A stretch of 64,000 nucleotides of DNA from JAWLEV01 sp046538105 (GCA_046538105.1 JBKHJO010000003.1:42484-106483), one strand, 5' to 3'; numbered from the stretch's first letter, positions 24,949 through 33,417 are shown. The notes: generated by a model not told the origin, from the sequence alone. Numbers and translations: made by a program.

Positions 24949-25980
24949 ATGAAAACCATCGAAAAAACCTGGAGCAACTTTAGGGAACGCTGGGGCACGT
25001 TGGGGGTGGTACTCCTCGTGCTGGTGCTCCTGTTACTCTCCTGTTGTGTATCCACCCTCGCCTTTGGCATGGTCGTGCTGCGGACGGGATCGACCGCCAC
25101 GCCCATCCCCACGGGTACGCCGGTTCCCATCGACACCCCCACTTTGACAGGCACGCCCATTCCCACAGACACTCCGACGCCAACCGTCGAGACGTTGGAA
25201 GGTCTTCAGGTACACGTGTTGGACGTGAGCCAGGGGGATGCGATCCTCATCCTGCCGCCCGATGATGGGGCGATTCTGATCGACGGGGGGAACGCGGGCT
25301 CCGAGGTCGTCGAGTACCTTCTGACCCAGGGTGTGGAGAGACTGGCCATGGTGGTGGCCACCCACCCCCACGCCGATCACATCGGCGGCCTCGTGGATGT
25401 CCTGGAGGCCATGCCCGTGGAGGAGGTGGTCACCAACGGCCACCCGCACACCACCCAGACCTACGAGCGGTTCCTGGACGCCATCGCTTCAGCCAGAGCG
25501 ATCTATACAGAGGTCGGGCGAGGGGATACCCTGCAGGTAGGAAACCTGACCCTTGATGTCCTTCATCCACCCGGCGACTTTGCAGGGGAGGGGCTGAATA
25601 ACAACTCTCTCGTGTTGCGTCTCGTCCACGGGGACGTGGTCTTTCTGTTCCTCGGCGACGCCGAGCGCGAGGCCGAGGAAAGCATGATAGCCTCTGGGCG
25701 GGACCTCGGCGCAACGGTACTCAAGGTCGGACACCACGGGAGCCGTACCTCGTCGAGTCCCATGTTCCTGGAGCGCGTGCAGCCCGAGGTCGCCATATAT
25801 TGTTGCGGTCTGGACAACCGTTACGGCCATCCCCATGCCGAGACGCTGGCCGCCCTGGCCGATGTGGGGGCAGAGGTTTACGGCACCGATGTCAATGGGA
25901 CTGTGACGATCACGTCCGACGGCACCAACTATATCGTCGACGTGGCCAGGCAGGGACAACCCCGGGCACCGACTGAGTAA
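24949..25980 (+). CDS. ComEC/Rec2-like metallo-beta-lactamase-fold hydrolase, membrane-anchored
   Basis: 343 residues. An N-terminal membrane helix (about 17-44, VVLLVLVLLLLSCC) is followed by a short Pro/Thr linker (50-80) and a metallo-beta-lactamase domain. The dinuclear metal motif is HPHADH at 139-144, with further ligands in FLGDAE and VGHHGS. This domain is the C-terminal part of ComEC and occurs alone in many bacteria, where it may hydrolyse DNA or phosphodiesters outside the cell. ATG 24949 has little ribosome site. The DUF3006 gene follows after 21 bases, a pairing often seen with such hydrolases. Confidence 0.88.
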   Translation: MKTIEKTWSNFRERWGTLGVVLLVLVLLLLSCCVSTLAFGMVVLRTGSTATPIPTGTPVPIDTPTLTGTPIPTDTPTPTVETLEGLQVHVLDVSQGDAILILPPDDGAILIDGGNAGSEVVEYLLTQGVERLAMVVATHPHADHIGGLVDVLEAMPVEEVVTNGHPHTTQTYERFLDAIASARAIYTEVGRGDTLQVGNLTLDVLHPPGDFAGEGLNNNSLVLRLVHGDVVFLFLGDAEREAEESMIASGRDLGATVLKVGHHGSRTSSSPMFLERVQPEVAIYCCGLDNRYGHPHAETLAALADVGAEVYGTDVNGTVTITSDGTNYIVDVARQGQPRAPTE

Positions 25981-26001
25981 AAGACAGGGGCAGGAGGGTA
26001 C

Positions 26002-26622
26002 GTGACAGAAAATGCCGTGATCGACCGCTTTGAGGAGGAATGGGCCGTGCTCCTCGTCGGTGAACAGGAGCGACGCGTGAACGTGCCGCGAGACGAACTG
26101 CCTTCCGGCGCGCGCGAGGGACACTGGCTGCGCGTCGAGCTGGACGACGAACGACGCATCGTGAACATGGAGATAGATGAGGAGGAGACGGCCCGGACGC
26201 GGGAGCGCATCGCCGACAAACTGGCCCGATTGCGTAGGGGCGAACACCTCAAGAGCCAACCCTTCGATGCCACCCTTGTAGAAGAGAGGATGATTCCAAG
26301 AGGCACTGAAAAGAGGCCCGGCCAGTTCTTTCTAAAAGTCTGGACCGTCAAGAATACGGGCGAGCGCCCATGGTCTAAAGAGATCTCCCTTGCCCGTACC
26401 GGCGGGGACGCTCTGGGCACCGAAGGACGCATACCACTGCCCGACGTTGAACCAGGAGAGGAGTACAGCCTTCGCATCCTCATGCGGGCCCCGGAGAAGG
26501 AGGGAACATGCGGTAACAGATGGCGCCTCTGTCGCGAGAGGGAGTATTTCGGGCCCGCCCTCTCAGTAGAGATTGTGGTTCGGGGACCAACCCCGACGGC
26601 CCAGGCGGAGACCAGCAAGTAG
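26002..26622 (+). CDS. DUF3006 domain joined to NBR1-type Ig-like domain
   Basis: 206 residues starting at GTG 26002, after CAGGAGGGTAC. Residues 1-60 (AVIDRFEEEWAVLLVG, then RVNVPRDELPSGAREGHWL) are a DUF3006 small barrel, normally a stand-alone protein of about 70 residues encoded next to secreted metallo-beta-lactamases. The C-terminal part (about 90-195) looks like a next-to-BRCA1 Ig-like domain: FLKVWTVKNTGERPWSKEISL and PLPDVEPGEEYSLRILMRAP. No signal peptide. It probably partners the preceding hydrolase; the fusion is unusual in my experience. Confidence 0.7.
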   Translation: MTENAVIDRFEEEWAVLLVGEQERRVNVPRDELPSGAREGHWLRVELDDERRIVNMEIDEEETARTRERIADKLARLRRGEHLKSQPFDATLVEERMIPRGTEKRPGQFFLKVWTVKNTGERPWSKEISLARTGGDALGTEGRIPLPDVEPGEEYSLRILMRAPEKEGTCGNRWRLCREREYFGPALSVEIVVRGPTPTAQAETSK

Positions 26623-26665
26623 AAAGATCAGCCGGCGTGCGATCATCGACACAGCAAGCACAAGG

Positions 26666-26753
26666 CGGAGGGGGAGGGATTCGAACCCCCGGTAGCGCTA
26701 AACGCTACAACGGTTTTCGAGACCGCCCCATTCAACCACTCTGGCACCCCTCC
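26666..26753 (-). tRNA. tRNA-Ser (anticodon CGA)
   Basis: 88 bases with a long variable arm. Acceptor arms GGAGGGG and CCCCTCC pair; the D arm has TGCCAGAGTGG, the T loop is GGTTCGAATCC, and the anticodon loop CTCGAAA gives CGA (UCG codon). CCA is not encoded. It lies 32 bases downstream of tadA on the same strand and may be processed from its transcript. Confidence 0.96.
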
Positions 26754-26785
26754 GAATAAGCGCTATGAATCCAAAGCCCGGAACG

Positions 26786-27244
26786 TCAGGTCCCTTTTTT
26801 ACGCAGGCTCTCAAAAAAGTCGCGCATGACCTCCTCCACGTCCTCGGCCAATACCCCGGGCACCACTTTTAGACGGTGATTCAACCAGGGGGAACGCACG
26901 ATATCGTACACCGAACCCGCTGCCCCCGTCTTGGGATCCGCAACGCCATACACCAACCTGTCGATCCGCGCGTTGACCATGGCGCCGGCGCACATGGAGC
27001 AGGGCTCCAACGTGGAGTAGAGGGTAGCCCCGGTAAGGCGCCACGAACCCCGTTCGTGGGCCGCGCGGCGCAGCGCGAGGATCTCGGCGTGGGCCGTGGG
27101 ATCCCTCATGGCCTCTTTGCGGTTGCGCCCGCGACCGATGATGCGCTCCCCAAAGACGACCACCGCGCCCACCGGAATCTCGCCGGCCGCCGCGGCTTTT
27201 TCAGCCTCCTCAAGTGCTTCTCGCATCCACCGCTCATGATCCAT
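26786..27244 (-). CDS. tadA: tRNA adenosine(34) deaminase TadA
   Basis: 152 residues. Deaminates A34 to inosine in tRNA-Arg(ACG). The zinc site is complete: His52 and Glu54 in HAEI, Cys82 and Cys85 in PCSMC. The C-terminal helix ends DFFESLRKK. I start at ATG 27244; an extended promoter (TGCTATAAT) lies 10 bases upstream, so the mRNA has a leader of only a few bases and no Shine-Dalgarno. The gene sits between tRNA-Ser and the DnaA-box cluster; tadA and serine tRNA near the origin also occur in Bacillus. Confidence 0.96.
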   Translation of the reverse strand: MDHERWMREALEEAEKAAAAGEIPVGAVVVFGERIIGRGRNRKEAMRDPTAHAEILALRRAAHERGSWRLTGATLYSTLEPCSMCAGAMVNARIDRLVYGVADPKTGAAGSVYDIVRSPWLNHRLKVVPGVLAEDVEEVMRDFFESLRKKGT

Positions 27245-27254
27245 AAGCAAACTT

Positions 27255-27283
27255 ATTATAGCATGCACCATGCAATCCAACAA
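27255..27283 (-). promoter_or_regulatory. Extended -10 promoter of tadA
   Basis: TTGTTG (27283-27278), a 17-base spacer and TATAAT (27260-27255) preceded by TGC. The predicted start is only a few bases from ATG 27244, giving a nearly leaderless message. Confidence 0.7.
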
Positions 27284-27551
27284 ACACTGAAAGCGCCAGA
27301 TAGGCAAGGGTTATACCCTTTTGAGATATTCCCTCTATGATAGGTTAGATATATATATACACATATCTTATAAGTATCTATAAGATAGTAGTAGTAATAG
27401 GGGCTGTGTAAAAGTGTATAACGGGGCCGAATCCCAAGATGTGGGCATTTTAAAAATCTTTTGTCCACATATAGTGGGTATTGATCCACAGAATCTGTGG
27501 ATAACTTTATGGAAGAAAGGGCTCTCTGTGTGAATGCATAACGTATAAATG

Positions 27552-27593
27552 ACAATATCTAGTAGGGGTACAGTAGCCCCCACTAGATATTGT
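27552..27593. repeat. Long inverted repeat inside the DnaA-box region
   Basis: ACAATATCTAGT at 27552-27563 and its exact complement at 27582-27593 flank an 18-base centre with further G-run/C-run pairing. It lies between the left and right groups of DnaA boxes. Confidence 0.8.
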
Positions 27594-27740
27594 GGGATTA
27601 GCGCGGTGGGCGGTGTGGATAAGGACAAAAGTTGTCCACTTTTAAGGGACTTTATCCACAGATTATGGAGTAGTTATCCACAGGTAGGTGGATTCTTGCA
27701 CAGGGTTTTCCACACAGGTGGGAAACCCGTCGTCACCAAA

Positions 27741-28406
27741 CTATTTGTAGTAACCCTCTAAGATCATCTCCAGGGGGGCATCGCATAGCACAGCACCAAG
27801 GATATTGGCGTTGACGTTTTCCAGACGCTCGATGGCACGCTGGGCATGATCCCGTTTCGTATCGCCGGCGCTAAATACCAGGAGAGTGCCGTTGACTTTG
27901 GTGGCCAGCACGGCGGCGTCCGTGGCCGCCAGTACGGGAGGCGTGTCGAAAAGGAGGATGTCCGCGTCCTGGAGCAACTTTTCGATGATCTCCTCCATTC
28001 GCTTTGATCCCAGGAGGTCGGCGGGGCGGGGGGGCAACGTACCGCTTCCCAGGAAACGCAAGCCGGCGATGGGGGTGTCCTGCAAGGGGGGATCGTCCAA
28101 CGCCTCATCCTCCAGCATCATCGTCGTGATCCCCCGATCGTTGTCCAGGGCAAAGAGGTGGTGGAGATGGGGCCGACGCAGGTCACAGTCCACGGCGATG
28201 ACCTGTTGGTCCACCTGGGCCATGGTAACGGCAAGATTGGCCAGCGTGGTGGATTTCCCCTCGCCGGGGCCCGGCGAAGTGATGGACAATGTGTGCAGAT
28301 CCTCATCCAGGGCGGCAAATTCCAGATTCATACGCAGTGTGCGGTAAGCCTCGCTGGCCGTGGACATGGGATCTGTTGCGGTGATAAGACCGAGTTTTTC
28401 GGCCAT
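27741..28406 (-). CDS. BY-kinase-type polysaccharide co-polymerase ATPase (CpsD/CapB-like)
   Basis: 221 residues. A cytoplasmic tyrosine-kinase ATPase that partners a Wzz-like membrane protein to control exopolysaccharide length. Walker A is SPGPGEGKST (residues 44-53), Walker A' IAVDCDLRRPHLH, Walker B ILLFDTPP. The C-terminus ends EGYYK, so only two Tyr form the phosphorylation tail, shorter than in Wzc or CapB. Start ATG 28406 follows GGGAGTAACAAAT. It lies 32 bases after the second Wzz gene, the expected partner. Confidence 0.9.
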   Translation of the reverse strand: MAEKLGLITATDPMSTASEAYRTLRMNLEFAALDEDLHTLSITSPGPGEGKSTTLANLAVTMAQVDQQVIAVDCDLRRPHLHHLFALDNDRGITTMMLEDEALDDPPLQDTPIAGLRFLGSGTLPPRPADLLGSKRMEEIIEKLLQDADILLFDTPPVLAATDAAVLATKVNGTLLVFSAGDTKRDHAQRAIERLENVNANILGAVLCDAPLEMILEGYYK

Positions 28407-28438
28407 ATTTGTTACTCCCTGTAGACTTTTGAGTTTCC

Positions 28439-29134
28439 TTATGCTTGACTGGTTTTTTGATTTGCGCGCGTGGTGCTGGAACGCAGTGTGGGGATCACTC
28501 CCAGAACGGGAACTCCCGTATAGTTCTCCACATCGTCGCGTGTGCGAAGGATATCGGCCTCTATCCATTCGAGGAAAAAGACGACCAGACCGCCTACCAG
28601 CGCGCCGAATATGGCGCCTGCCAGAAGGTTGATCTTCATCTTGGGCTTGTGGAGGGTGCCCGGCAGGGCATTATCGAGCAGCGTCACGTCCACACGGTCG
28701 CGCTTGTCCTGATCGAGCATGTGTACATTGATATCCTCCACAAAGACCTCGGCCGTGGTTTGGGCGATGTCCTGCGCGATGCGCGGATCATAATCTTCGG
28801 CATCGATCTGGATCAGAAAATCCTCCTCGACGGGTCTGACCGTCACTTTCTCGCTTAATTGGCCGGGGGTGATGTCCAGTTCCAGGCGCGTGATCACCTC
28901 CATGGCTGTCTTTCGGGAGGTGATGTTCCCGGCGTAATTGCGCATAAGTCCCTTGACCGTCTGTTGCAATCCCCAATCCAGGCGGGCGGGAATGACGTTG
29001 AGGTACACGGAGGAACGATAGACGGGCGTCTGTAACTTGCTAAATACAAAAGCGCTGGCCATGGTGATGACCATGACGACAAGGATGATCCAGCCGCGCT
29101 TTCGCAGAATGACCAAATAATCTCGCAATTTCAA
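28439..29134 (-). CDS. Wzz/GumC-family chain-length protein (copy 2)
   Basis: 231 residues with two membrane helices (about 16-34, IILVVMVITMASAFVF; and about 172-190, LLAGAIFGALVGGLVVFFLE) bracketing an extracellular helical domain, the standard Wzz/CapA topology. The C-terminal YTGVPVLGVIPT matches the Pro-rich cytoplasmic tail of BY-kinase modulators. Translation probably starts at TTG 29134, six bases after AGGAGA. It shares the layout of the copy upstream (29211-29918) and likely forms a hetero-oligomer or alternative partner for the kinase. Confidence 0.85.
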   Translation of the reverse strand: MKLRDYLVILRKRGWIILVVMVITMASAFVFSKLQTPVYRSSVYLNVIPARLDWGLQQTVKGLMRNYAGNITSRKTAMEVITRLELDITPGQLSEKVTVRPVEEDFLIQIDAEDYDPRIAQDIAQTTAEVFVEDINVHMLDQDKRDRVDVTLLDNALPGTLHKPKMKINLLAGAIFGALVGGLVVFFLEWIEADILRTRDDVENYTGVPVLGVIPTLRSSTTRANQKTSQA

Positions 29135-29210
29135 AGGATATCTCCTATCCAGTCCAAGTTATGACAGTATACCATGCTCAAGGGCTGATACAAACTTTTG
29201 CTGGAGCAAC

Positions 29211-29918
29211 TCAGGGGTTGGAATGATGTCGCCAGAGGGATATCATTCCTCTTGTCTTTGGGATCTCTCCCAGAATAGGCAGGTCCAGTTCCTCGAGATC
29301 TTCCCGGTGACGAATCGTGTCATCCATGTAATCCAGAAAAAAGGTAAGGGCGATACCCAGGCCGCCGGCCAGCAGCAGTCTCAGGGGCAGGTCTATTTGC
29401 TGGCGTAGCGAGGGCCCCACGGACTGAATCTGGGGGGGATCAATGAGAGAGATCACGATCTCCTGCCCACCAAATTGGCCGAAATACTCGTCCGCGTGGT
29501 CGCTCAGGGCCTCGATGATCGCCTCGCTGATGGTCCCCAGTTGTTCTCGATGAGGCCAGGTTATGTTGACGGTCAGGATGCGATGGAGTTTCCCCGATGC
29601 GGTAGCCCCCTGAATAGCAGTCGGGGGAATACTCATCCCGGACAGTGCGCTCACATCCTGGGCAAAGGCGTGGCTCTTGACCACTTCCGCCAGGTCGTCG
29701 ATAAGGTACTCGGCAGTCATCCAGGTGTAATAGCGATCATAAGTGTAGACGCCCGGTTTCTGTTCCGGTTCCAGGCCCACCACAAAGCGCATCCTCGCCG
29801 TATGGGAGACGGTCTGGGGCGGGGCGAAGAGGAGGTAACTCAGCGCCGAAGCCGCCAGCAGGACGATGACGATCCATAGCCTGCGTCTTATGATGTGCCA
29901 ATAGTGTCGTAATTCCAT
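29211..29918 (-). CDS. Wzz/GumC-family chain-length protein (copy 1)
   Basis: 235 residues with two membrane helices (about 14-32, LWIVIVLLAASALSYLLF; and about 187-206, LLLAGGLGIALTFFLDYMD) and the tail DLPILGEIPKT typical of kinase-activating subunits. The ATG at 29918 follows AAAGG nine bases upstream and the dgkA stop by 4 bases. Similar in architecture but low in identity to copy 2. Confidence 0.83.
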   Translation of the reverse strand: MELRHYWHIIRRRLWIVIVLLAASALSYLLFAPPQTVSHTARMRFVVGLEPEQKPGVYTYDRYYTWMTAEYLIDDLAEVVKSHAFAQDVSALSGMSIPPTAIQGATASGKLHRILTVNITWPHREQLGTISEAIIEALSDHADEYFGQFGGQEIVISLIDPPQIQSVGPSLRQQIDLPLRLLLAGGLGIALTFFLDYMDDTIRHREDLEELDLPILGEIPKTRGMISLWRHHSNP

Positions 29919-29922
29919 TTCC

Positions 29923-30345
29923 TTAAACCTTTGTGGTCGAGAGGTACAGATGCGCCTGTGTGCCCATAGCCAAGATTTTTCGCCACAGTCGGGGCCCCAG
30001 GATGAGAAAGCCCATGATAGCGGCCGCCAGTGCGGTGACCAGCACCGTCGCCGCGGCAACGTCCTTGGCCCCTTTGGCCAGCGTGTTGGAATCGCTCACC
30101 ACCAGGTCGATGGTGAGTTCCACCGCCGTGTTGATCATCTCCCCGGCAAAGACGAGGGAGATGGCCATGATGATAATGGCCCATTCGATGGTCGACAACT
30201 GCAACCAAGCGCTCACGAAAAGTACCGCCGTGGCGATGCACAAGTGAATGCGCACGTTACGTTCGCTTCTGATGACGTAACATAGGCCCTCCCAGGCATA
30301 ACCAAAGCTGCAGAGCAATTTGGGTTTTGGTCGCCGATTCGTCAT
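29923..30345 (-). CDS. dgkA: Diacylglycerol/undecaprenol kinase (DgkA family)
   Basis: 140 residues with three membrane helices. Phosphorylates a membrane alcohol; in Gram-positive relatives the substrate is undecaprenol, recycling the lipid carrier for wall and capsule polymers, which fits the exopolysaccharide genes downstream. The signature FAGEMINTAVELTIDLV and AKGAKDVAAATVLV are intact. ATG 30345 follows GGAGG; the pgpH stop TAG directly abuts this ATG, so the two are translationally coupled. Confidence 0.93.
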   Translation of the reverse strand: MTNRRPKPKLLCSFGYAWEGLCYVIRSERNVRIHLCIATAVLFVSAWLQLSTIEWAIIIMAISLVFAGEMINTAVELTIDLVVSDSNTLAKGAKDVAAATVLVTALAAAIMGFLILGPRLWRKILAMGTQAHLYLSTTKV

Positions 30346-32484
30346 CTAGGCCTCCGTCTGTGAACTTGGCTCCAGGATGGCCTCGGGTTCCGCATCGACT
30401 TCGCTCTCGGGATACTTGATGCGGGGATGAAAGATTCCCTGTAAAACAGTGTTGAATGCATGGCGGATTTTGTCCAGGTCCTTCAGTGTGAGGTCGCATT
30501 CGTCAAGTTGGCCATCCATCAGGCGTTCGTCGACGATCCTGTGTATCAGGGCCTCCAGGTCTTTTTGTGTCGGTGGCCGGTTTGCTCGCACGGCGGCCTC
30601 GGCACTATCTGCGAGCATGACGATAGCCGTTTCTTTGCTCTGTGGTTTTGGCCCCCGGTAGCGAAAGTCTTTGTCGTCCACCTTCTCAGGGTTCTCTTGT
30701 TGTGCTTGATGATAGAAGTAGGACACCAGCATGGTGCCGTGGTGCTCGGGAATGAAATCACGAATCTTTTCGGGCAGTTTGTGTTTGCGCGCCAGGATAA
30801 GACCTTCCTCGACGTGGGAGATGATGATCTCCGCACTCGTCTTGGGATCCAGCTTGTCGTGGGGATTTTGCCCCTCACTCTGATTCTCGGCAAAAAAGTA
30901 GGGGCGCATTGTCTTGCCAATATCATGATAATAGGATCCCACACGGGCCAGCAGCGGATCGGCTCCCACGGCTTCTGCCGCGCGCTCGGCCATGTTGCTG
31001 ATGATGATGGAATGGTGGTAGGTGCCCGGGGCCTCGGTAAGCACGCGACGGAAGAGGGGATGGTTGGGACGGGCGAGTTCCAAAAGTTGCAGGGAGGTGG
31101 TAATGCCGAAAAGCCGCCCCATGAGCGAAAAGGCCACAAAGGCCAGACTGGTGGAAAGGACACCGTTGGCCACTCCCGCAAAGATCAGTTGAACCAATCC
31201 CAGCGTGTCATACATCTGATTATTTAATTGAAAGCCCAGGATGATTCCCACGTTCACCAGGGAGACGTACGCTCCAGCACGCACAAAGGCCCCCAGTTGC
31301 TCCATGCGCCAGAGGGTCAGGGCGCCAACGATGCCGCCCATGGAGGCGTAGACGACCAACTCGATGGATGCGCCCGAGTCAAAGGCCACCATGATGGCGG
31401 AGATGAGGGATACTATGATGGCGAGGTCGATGTCCAGCAGGATGGCCACCAGCATGGCGCCCGCTGCTGTGGGAAAGAGGTAGGGCAAAAGGGTGTGCTG
31501 GGGGATCGTAAGACGGGCGCTAATTCCGATGATCAGAAGTATCAGGACAAGCAGCAGTTCGCGGCGAGGACGGTGCAACAGGAGAGGGTGTCTCTTGACG
31601 ATGTACAGACTGATGGCCACGATGATGACGAGAAAGAGGAGGGCGACCCCGACGATCTCTTGCCAACCGGTGCCCATCTCCAAAAGTCCCAGGATCCGCA
31701 ATTTCTCCATAGCCAGCGGGGAAACGATCTCCCCCTCTCGTAGAATCGATTCTCCCTGACGAAGGGTCACCTGTACCGGCTCTACAGCCTCTTGGGCCTC
31801 CTTGCGTCTGGTAGCCGTCTCTTCCACGTTGAGGGTGCTGTTGGGCACGATGAACGCCTGCGCCAGGGCGACGGCGATGCGGCGTTCCCTATCGGAGAGT
31901 GCCTGTGTGGTCAGATTTTGGATGCGCCGTCTGGCTCCGGCCACCTGATGTGGGCGGATTTCCTCTCGCATGATGAGGTCGATCATACGCGGGGTCTCTT
32001 GTTCGACTTCTTGCCACGCCTTCTCATCCAACGAGAGGATGTCGGAAGCGATATCGGAGGAGATCCCGTTATCGAGGAGTTCCTCGAATTGAGCGACTTT
32101 TTCTTCCCTTGCCAAGTCCTTCTCTTGGCGCAGCGAGGATATCTCTTTGGCCGTCTCCTGCCAGAGGCGTATCTGTTGGTCAGCGATATAGGGATTGGGC
32201 CCCGTGTACACCTCCTGGACGTTGGCGGTGGCCTCCAGTCGGGCGGTTTCGGTTTTGATCTCACTTGTGTAACTGATCTGGCGTGGGGATTTGATATCAC
32301 GCGGTGAGGGTTCTCCGATGGTCACCCTGATGTGACCGGGGCTCGCAAAGATGTACGTCGCGCTGCACGTCGCCCAGAGCAGCAGAGCCAAGAGGATCGC
32401 GCGAACTTTTTTTCTGAGGGGAGTTTCGCGTGCGCGATCACTGTGTCTCTTTGTGGATTCGGCGCCTGTGCGGCCTTTTTTCAT
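30346..32484 (-). CDS. pgpH: PgpH-type 7TM-HD membrane phosphodiesterase
   Basis: 712 residues. A signal anchor near residue 27, a long extracellular 7TM-HDED domain (about 50-265), seven membrane helices (about 275-480) and a cytoplasmic HD domain with YHHSIIISNMAERAA and SYYHDIGK. Such proteins hydrolyse cyclic di-AMP. The conserved order rpsU, yqeY, pgpH, dgkA resembles the Bacillus rpsU region, but ybeY, normally between pgpH and dgkA, is missing. Residue TRAP EHHGTML and EAAVRANRPP also match the family. Confidence 0.94.
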   Translation of the reverse strand: MKKGRTGAESTKRHSDRARETPLRKKVRAILLALLLWATCSATYIFASPGHIRVTIGEPSPRDIKSPRQISYTSEIKTETARLEATANVQEVYTGPNPYIADQQIRLWQETAKEISSLRQEKDLAREEKVAQFEELLDNGISSDIASDILSLDEKAWQEVEQETPRMIDLIMREEIRPHQVAGARRRIQNLTTQALSDRERRIAVALAQAFIVPNSTLNVEETATRRKEAQEAVEPVQVTLRQGESILREGEIVSPLAMEKLRILGLLEMGTGWQEIVGVALLFLVIIVAISLYIVKRHPLLLHRPRRELLLVLILLIIGISARLTIPQHTLLPYLFPTAAGAMLVAILLDIDLAIIVSLISAIMVAFDSGASIELVVYASMGGIVGALTLWRMEQLGAFVRAGAYVSLVNVGIILGFQLNNQMYDTLGLVQLIFAGVANGVLSTSLAFVAFSLMGRLFGITTSLQLLELARPNHPLFRRVLTEAPGTYHHSIIISNMAERAAEAVGADPLLARVGSYYHDIGKTMRPYFFAENQSEGQNPHDKLDPKTSAEIIISHVEEGLILARKHKLPEKIRDFIPEHHGTMLVSYFYHQAQQENPEKVDDKDFRYRGPKPQSKETAIVMLADSAEAAVRANRPPTQKDLEALIHRIVDERLMDGQLDECDLTLKDLDKIRHAFNTVLQGIFHPRIKYPESEVDAEPEAILEPSSQTEA

Positions 32485-32532
32485 GGCATCACTTTACATC
32501 TAAGCGGGACACAGGAGAGTATAATAAAAGGG

Positions 32533-32979
32533 CTAGCGACTGAGGATCTCGCGAGCCACCTCGTTGACCACATTTCCCTCCGCACGTCCCTTGAGTTCTT
32601 CCATGGCCCTGCCCATGACGGGACCCAGTTGGCGGATGCTGGTGGCGTTCATGTCCTCCACGATCTCCTGCACGACCTCTTTGACCTCTTCTCTGGACAT
32701 TTGTTCGGGCATGTAGGCGAGGAGTATCTCGAGTTGGGCCTTTTCTCTCTCCACCAGGTCGTCCCGCCCGCCCTTTTCGAACATCTCGATGGCCTCTTTA
32801 CGGCGTTTCACCTCTTGGGAGATGATCTCGATGACTTTTTCGTCCGAGATCTCTTGTTGTAATTCGATCTCCTTATTTTTGACAGCAGCCCGAACCATGC
32901 GGATGGCGTCCTTGCGAATTTGATCGCCCTCACGCATGGCATCCTTGAGGTCCGACATTAAGCGTTCTTTAAGGCTCAT
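32533..32979 (-). CDS. yqeY: GatB/YqeY domain protein
   Basis: 148 residues of the YqeY family, related to the tRNA-binding tail of GatB. Motifs MSLKERLMSDLKDAMREGD, EVKRRKEAIEMFEKGGR and YMPEQMSREEV are standard. Function unsettled; it probably binds tRNA. It lies between rpsU and pgpH, as in Firmicutes. ATG 32979 follows TAGAGGAGACT. Confidence 0.95.
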   Translation of the reverse strand: MSLKERLMSDLKDAMREGDQIRKDAIRMVRAAVKNKEIELQQEISDEKVIEIISQEVKRRKEAIEMFEKGGRDDLVEREKAQLEILLAYMPEQMSREEVKEVVQEIVEDMNATSIRQLGPVMGRAMEELKGRAEGNVVNEVAREILSR

Positions 32980-33034
32980 AGTCTCCTCTAGCGATTGATA
33001 TTCGGTTGGCGTGTGGCAAAAAAGAAAGCGCGGC

Positions 33035-33241
33035 CTAGTACCTGCGGGACAGGTGCTGACGGGTCGTCTTGCGGCTCTTGCGCAGCTTGGCCGCCTTTTG
33101 ACGCTTGCGTACCTGGCTTGGCTTCTCGTAAAAGCGCCGCCGGCGAACCTCAGATAGTACCCTGTCCTCTTGTACTGCCTTGTTGAAGCGCCTCAGAAGC
33201 GCCTCAAAGTGTTCCCCTTCTCTAGCGACGACTCGGGTCAC
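33035..33241 (-). CDS. rpsU: 30S ribosomal protein S21
   Basis: 68 residues, strongly basic. VTRVVAREGEHFEALLRRFNKAV is the classic S21 N-terminus and FYEKPSQVRKRQKAAK its core. GTG 33241 is preferred: its distance from CAGGAG is seven bases, whereas the ATG at 33247 is one base away and cannot be used well. It is the first gene of the minus-strand unit that ends with the BY-kinase. Confidence 0.93.
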   Translation of the reverse strand: MTRVVAREGEHFEALLRRFNKAVQEDRVLSEVRRRRFYEKPSQVRKRQKAAKLRKSRKTTRQHLSRRY

Positions 33242-33293
33242 GCGCATGCTCCTGATATTCGATCTAATCGTATCACAACTCTTATGCCAGGTC

Positions 33294-33322
33294 ATTATAG
33301 GGAGGGATAAATATACTGTCAA
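33294..33322 (-). promoter_or_regulatory. Perfect consensus promoter of the rpsU operon
   Basis: TTGACA (33322-33317), a 17-base spacer and TATAAT (33299-33294). This should drive rpsU, yqeY, pgpH, dgkA, both Wzz genes and the kinase. Confidence 0.87.
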
Positions 33323-33382
33323 ACAAGACGGGGCGGCAAGGTCTCGCGTTCATCAGCAGCGGAAGGTGGAGGCGAACCCCCG

Positions 33383-33417
33383 CCGTGGGCGCTGAGGCTG
33401 GCAGCGGGCGCCCACGG
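33383..33417. repeat. Ten-base inverted repeat after the pRiA4b-like gene
   Basis: CCGTGGGCGC at 33383-33392 pairs with GCGCCCACGG at 33408-33417 around a 15-base loop. It may terminate the MFS/pRiA4b unit, though no T-tract follows. Confidence 0.5.

Larger units (their letters stand above)
27245..27740. other. Candidate replication-origin-like region (DnaA-box cluster, AT-rich segment)
   Basis: No gene. Exact DnaA boxes TTATCCACA occur at 27652-27660 and 27674-27682 on the plus strand and, as TGTGGATAA, at 27496-27504 and 27614-27622. Near matches are TTGTCCACA (27461), TGATCCACA (27482) and TTTTCCACA (27706). The stretch 27325-27420 is strongly AT-rich (TATATATATA, many TAT repeats), suitable for unwinding. 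Neighbours tRNA-Ser and tadA are origin-proximal in some bacteria. Against it, no dnaA or dnaN is present and most genes on both sides point towards it. A plasmid-like or auxiliary origin is an alternative. Confidence 0.6.

Noticed and set aside
26002..26622. Cold-shock or RNA-binding assignment for the small barrel
   Set aside because: The N-terminus matches DUF3006 better, and context with a ComEC-like hydrolase supports that.
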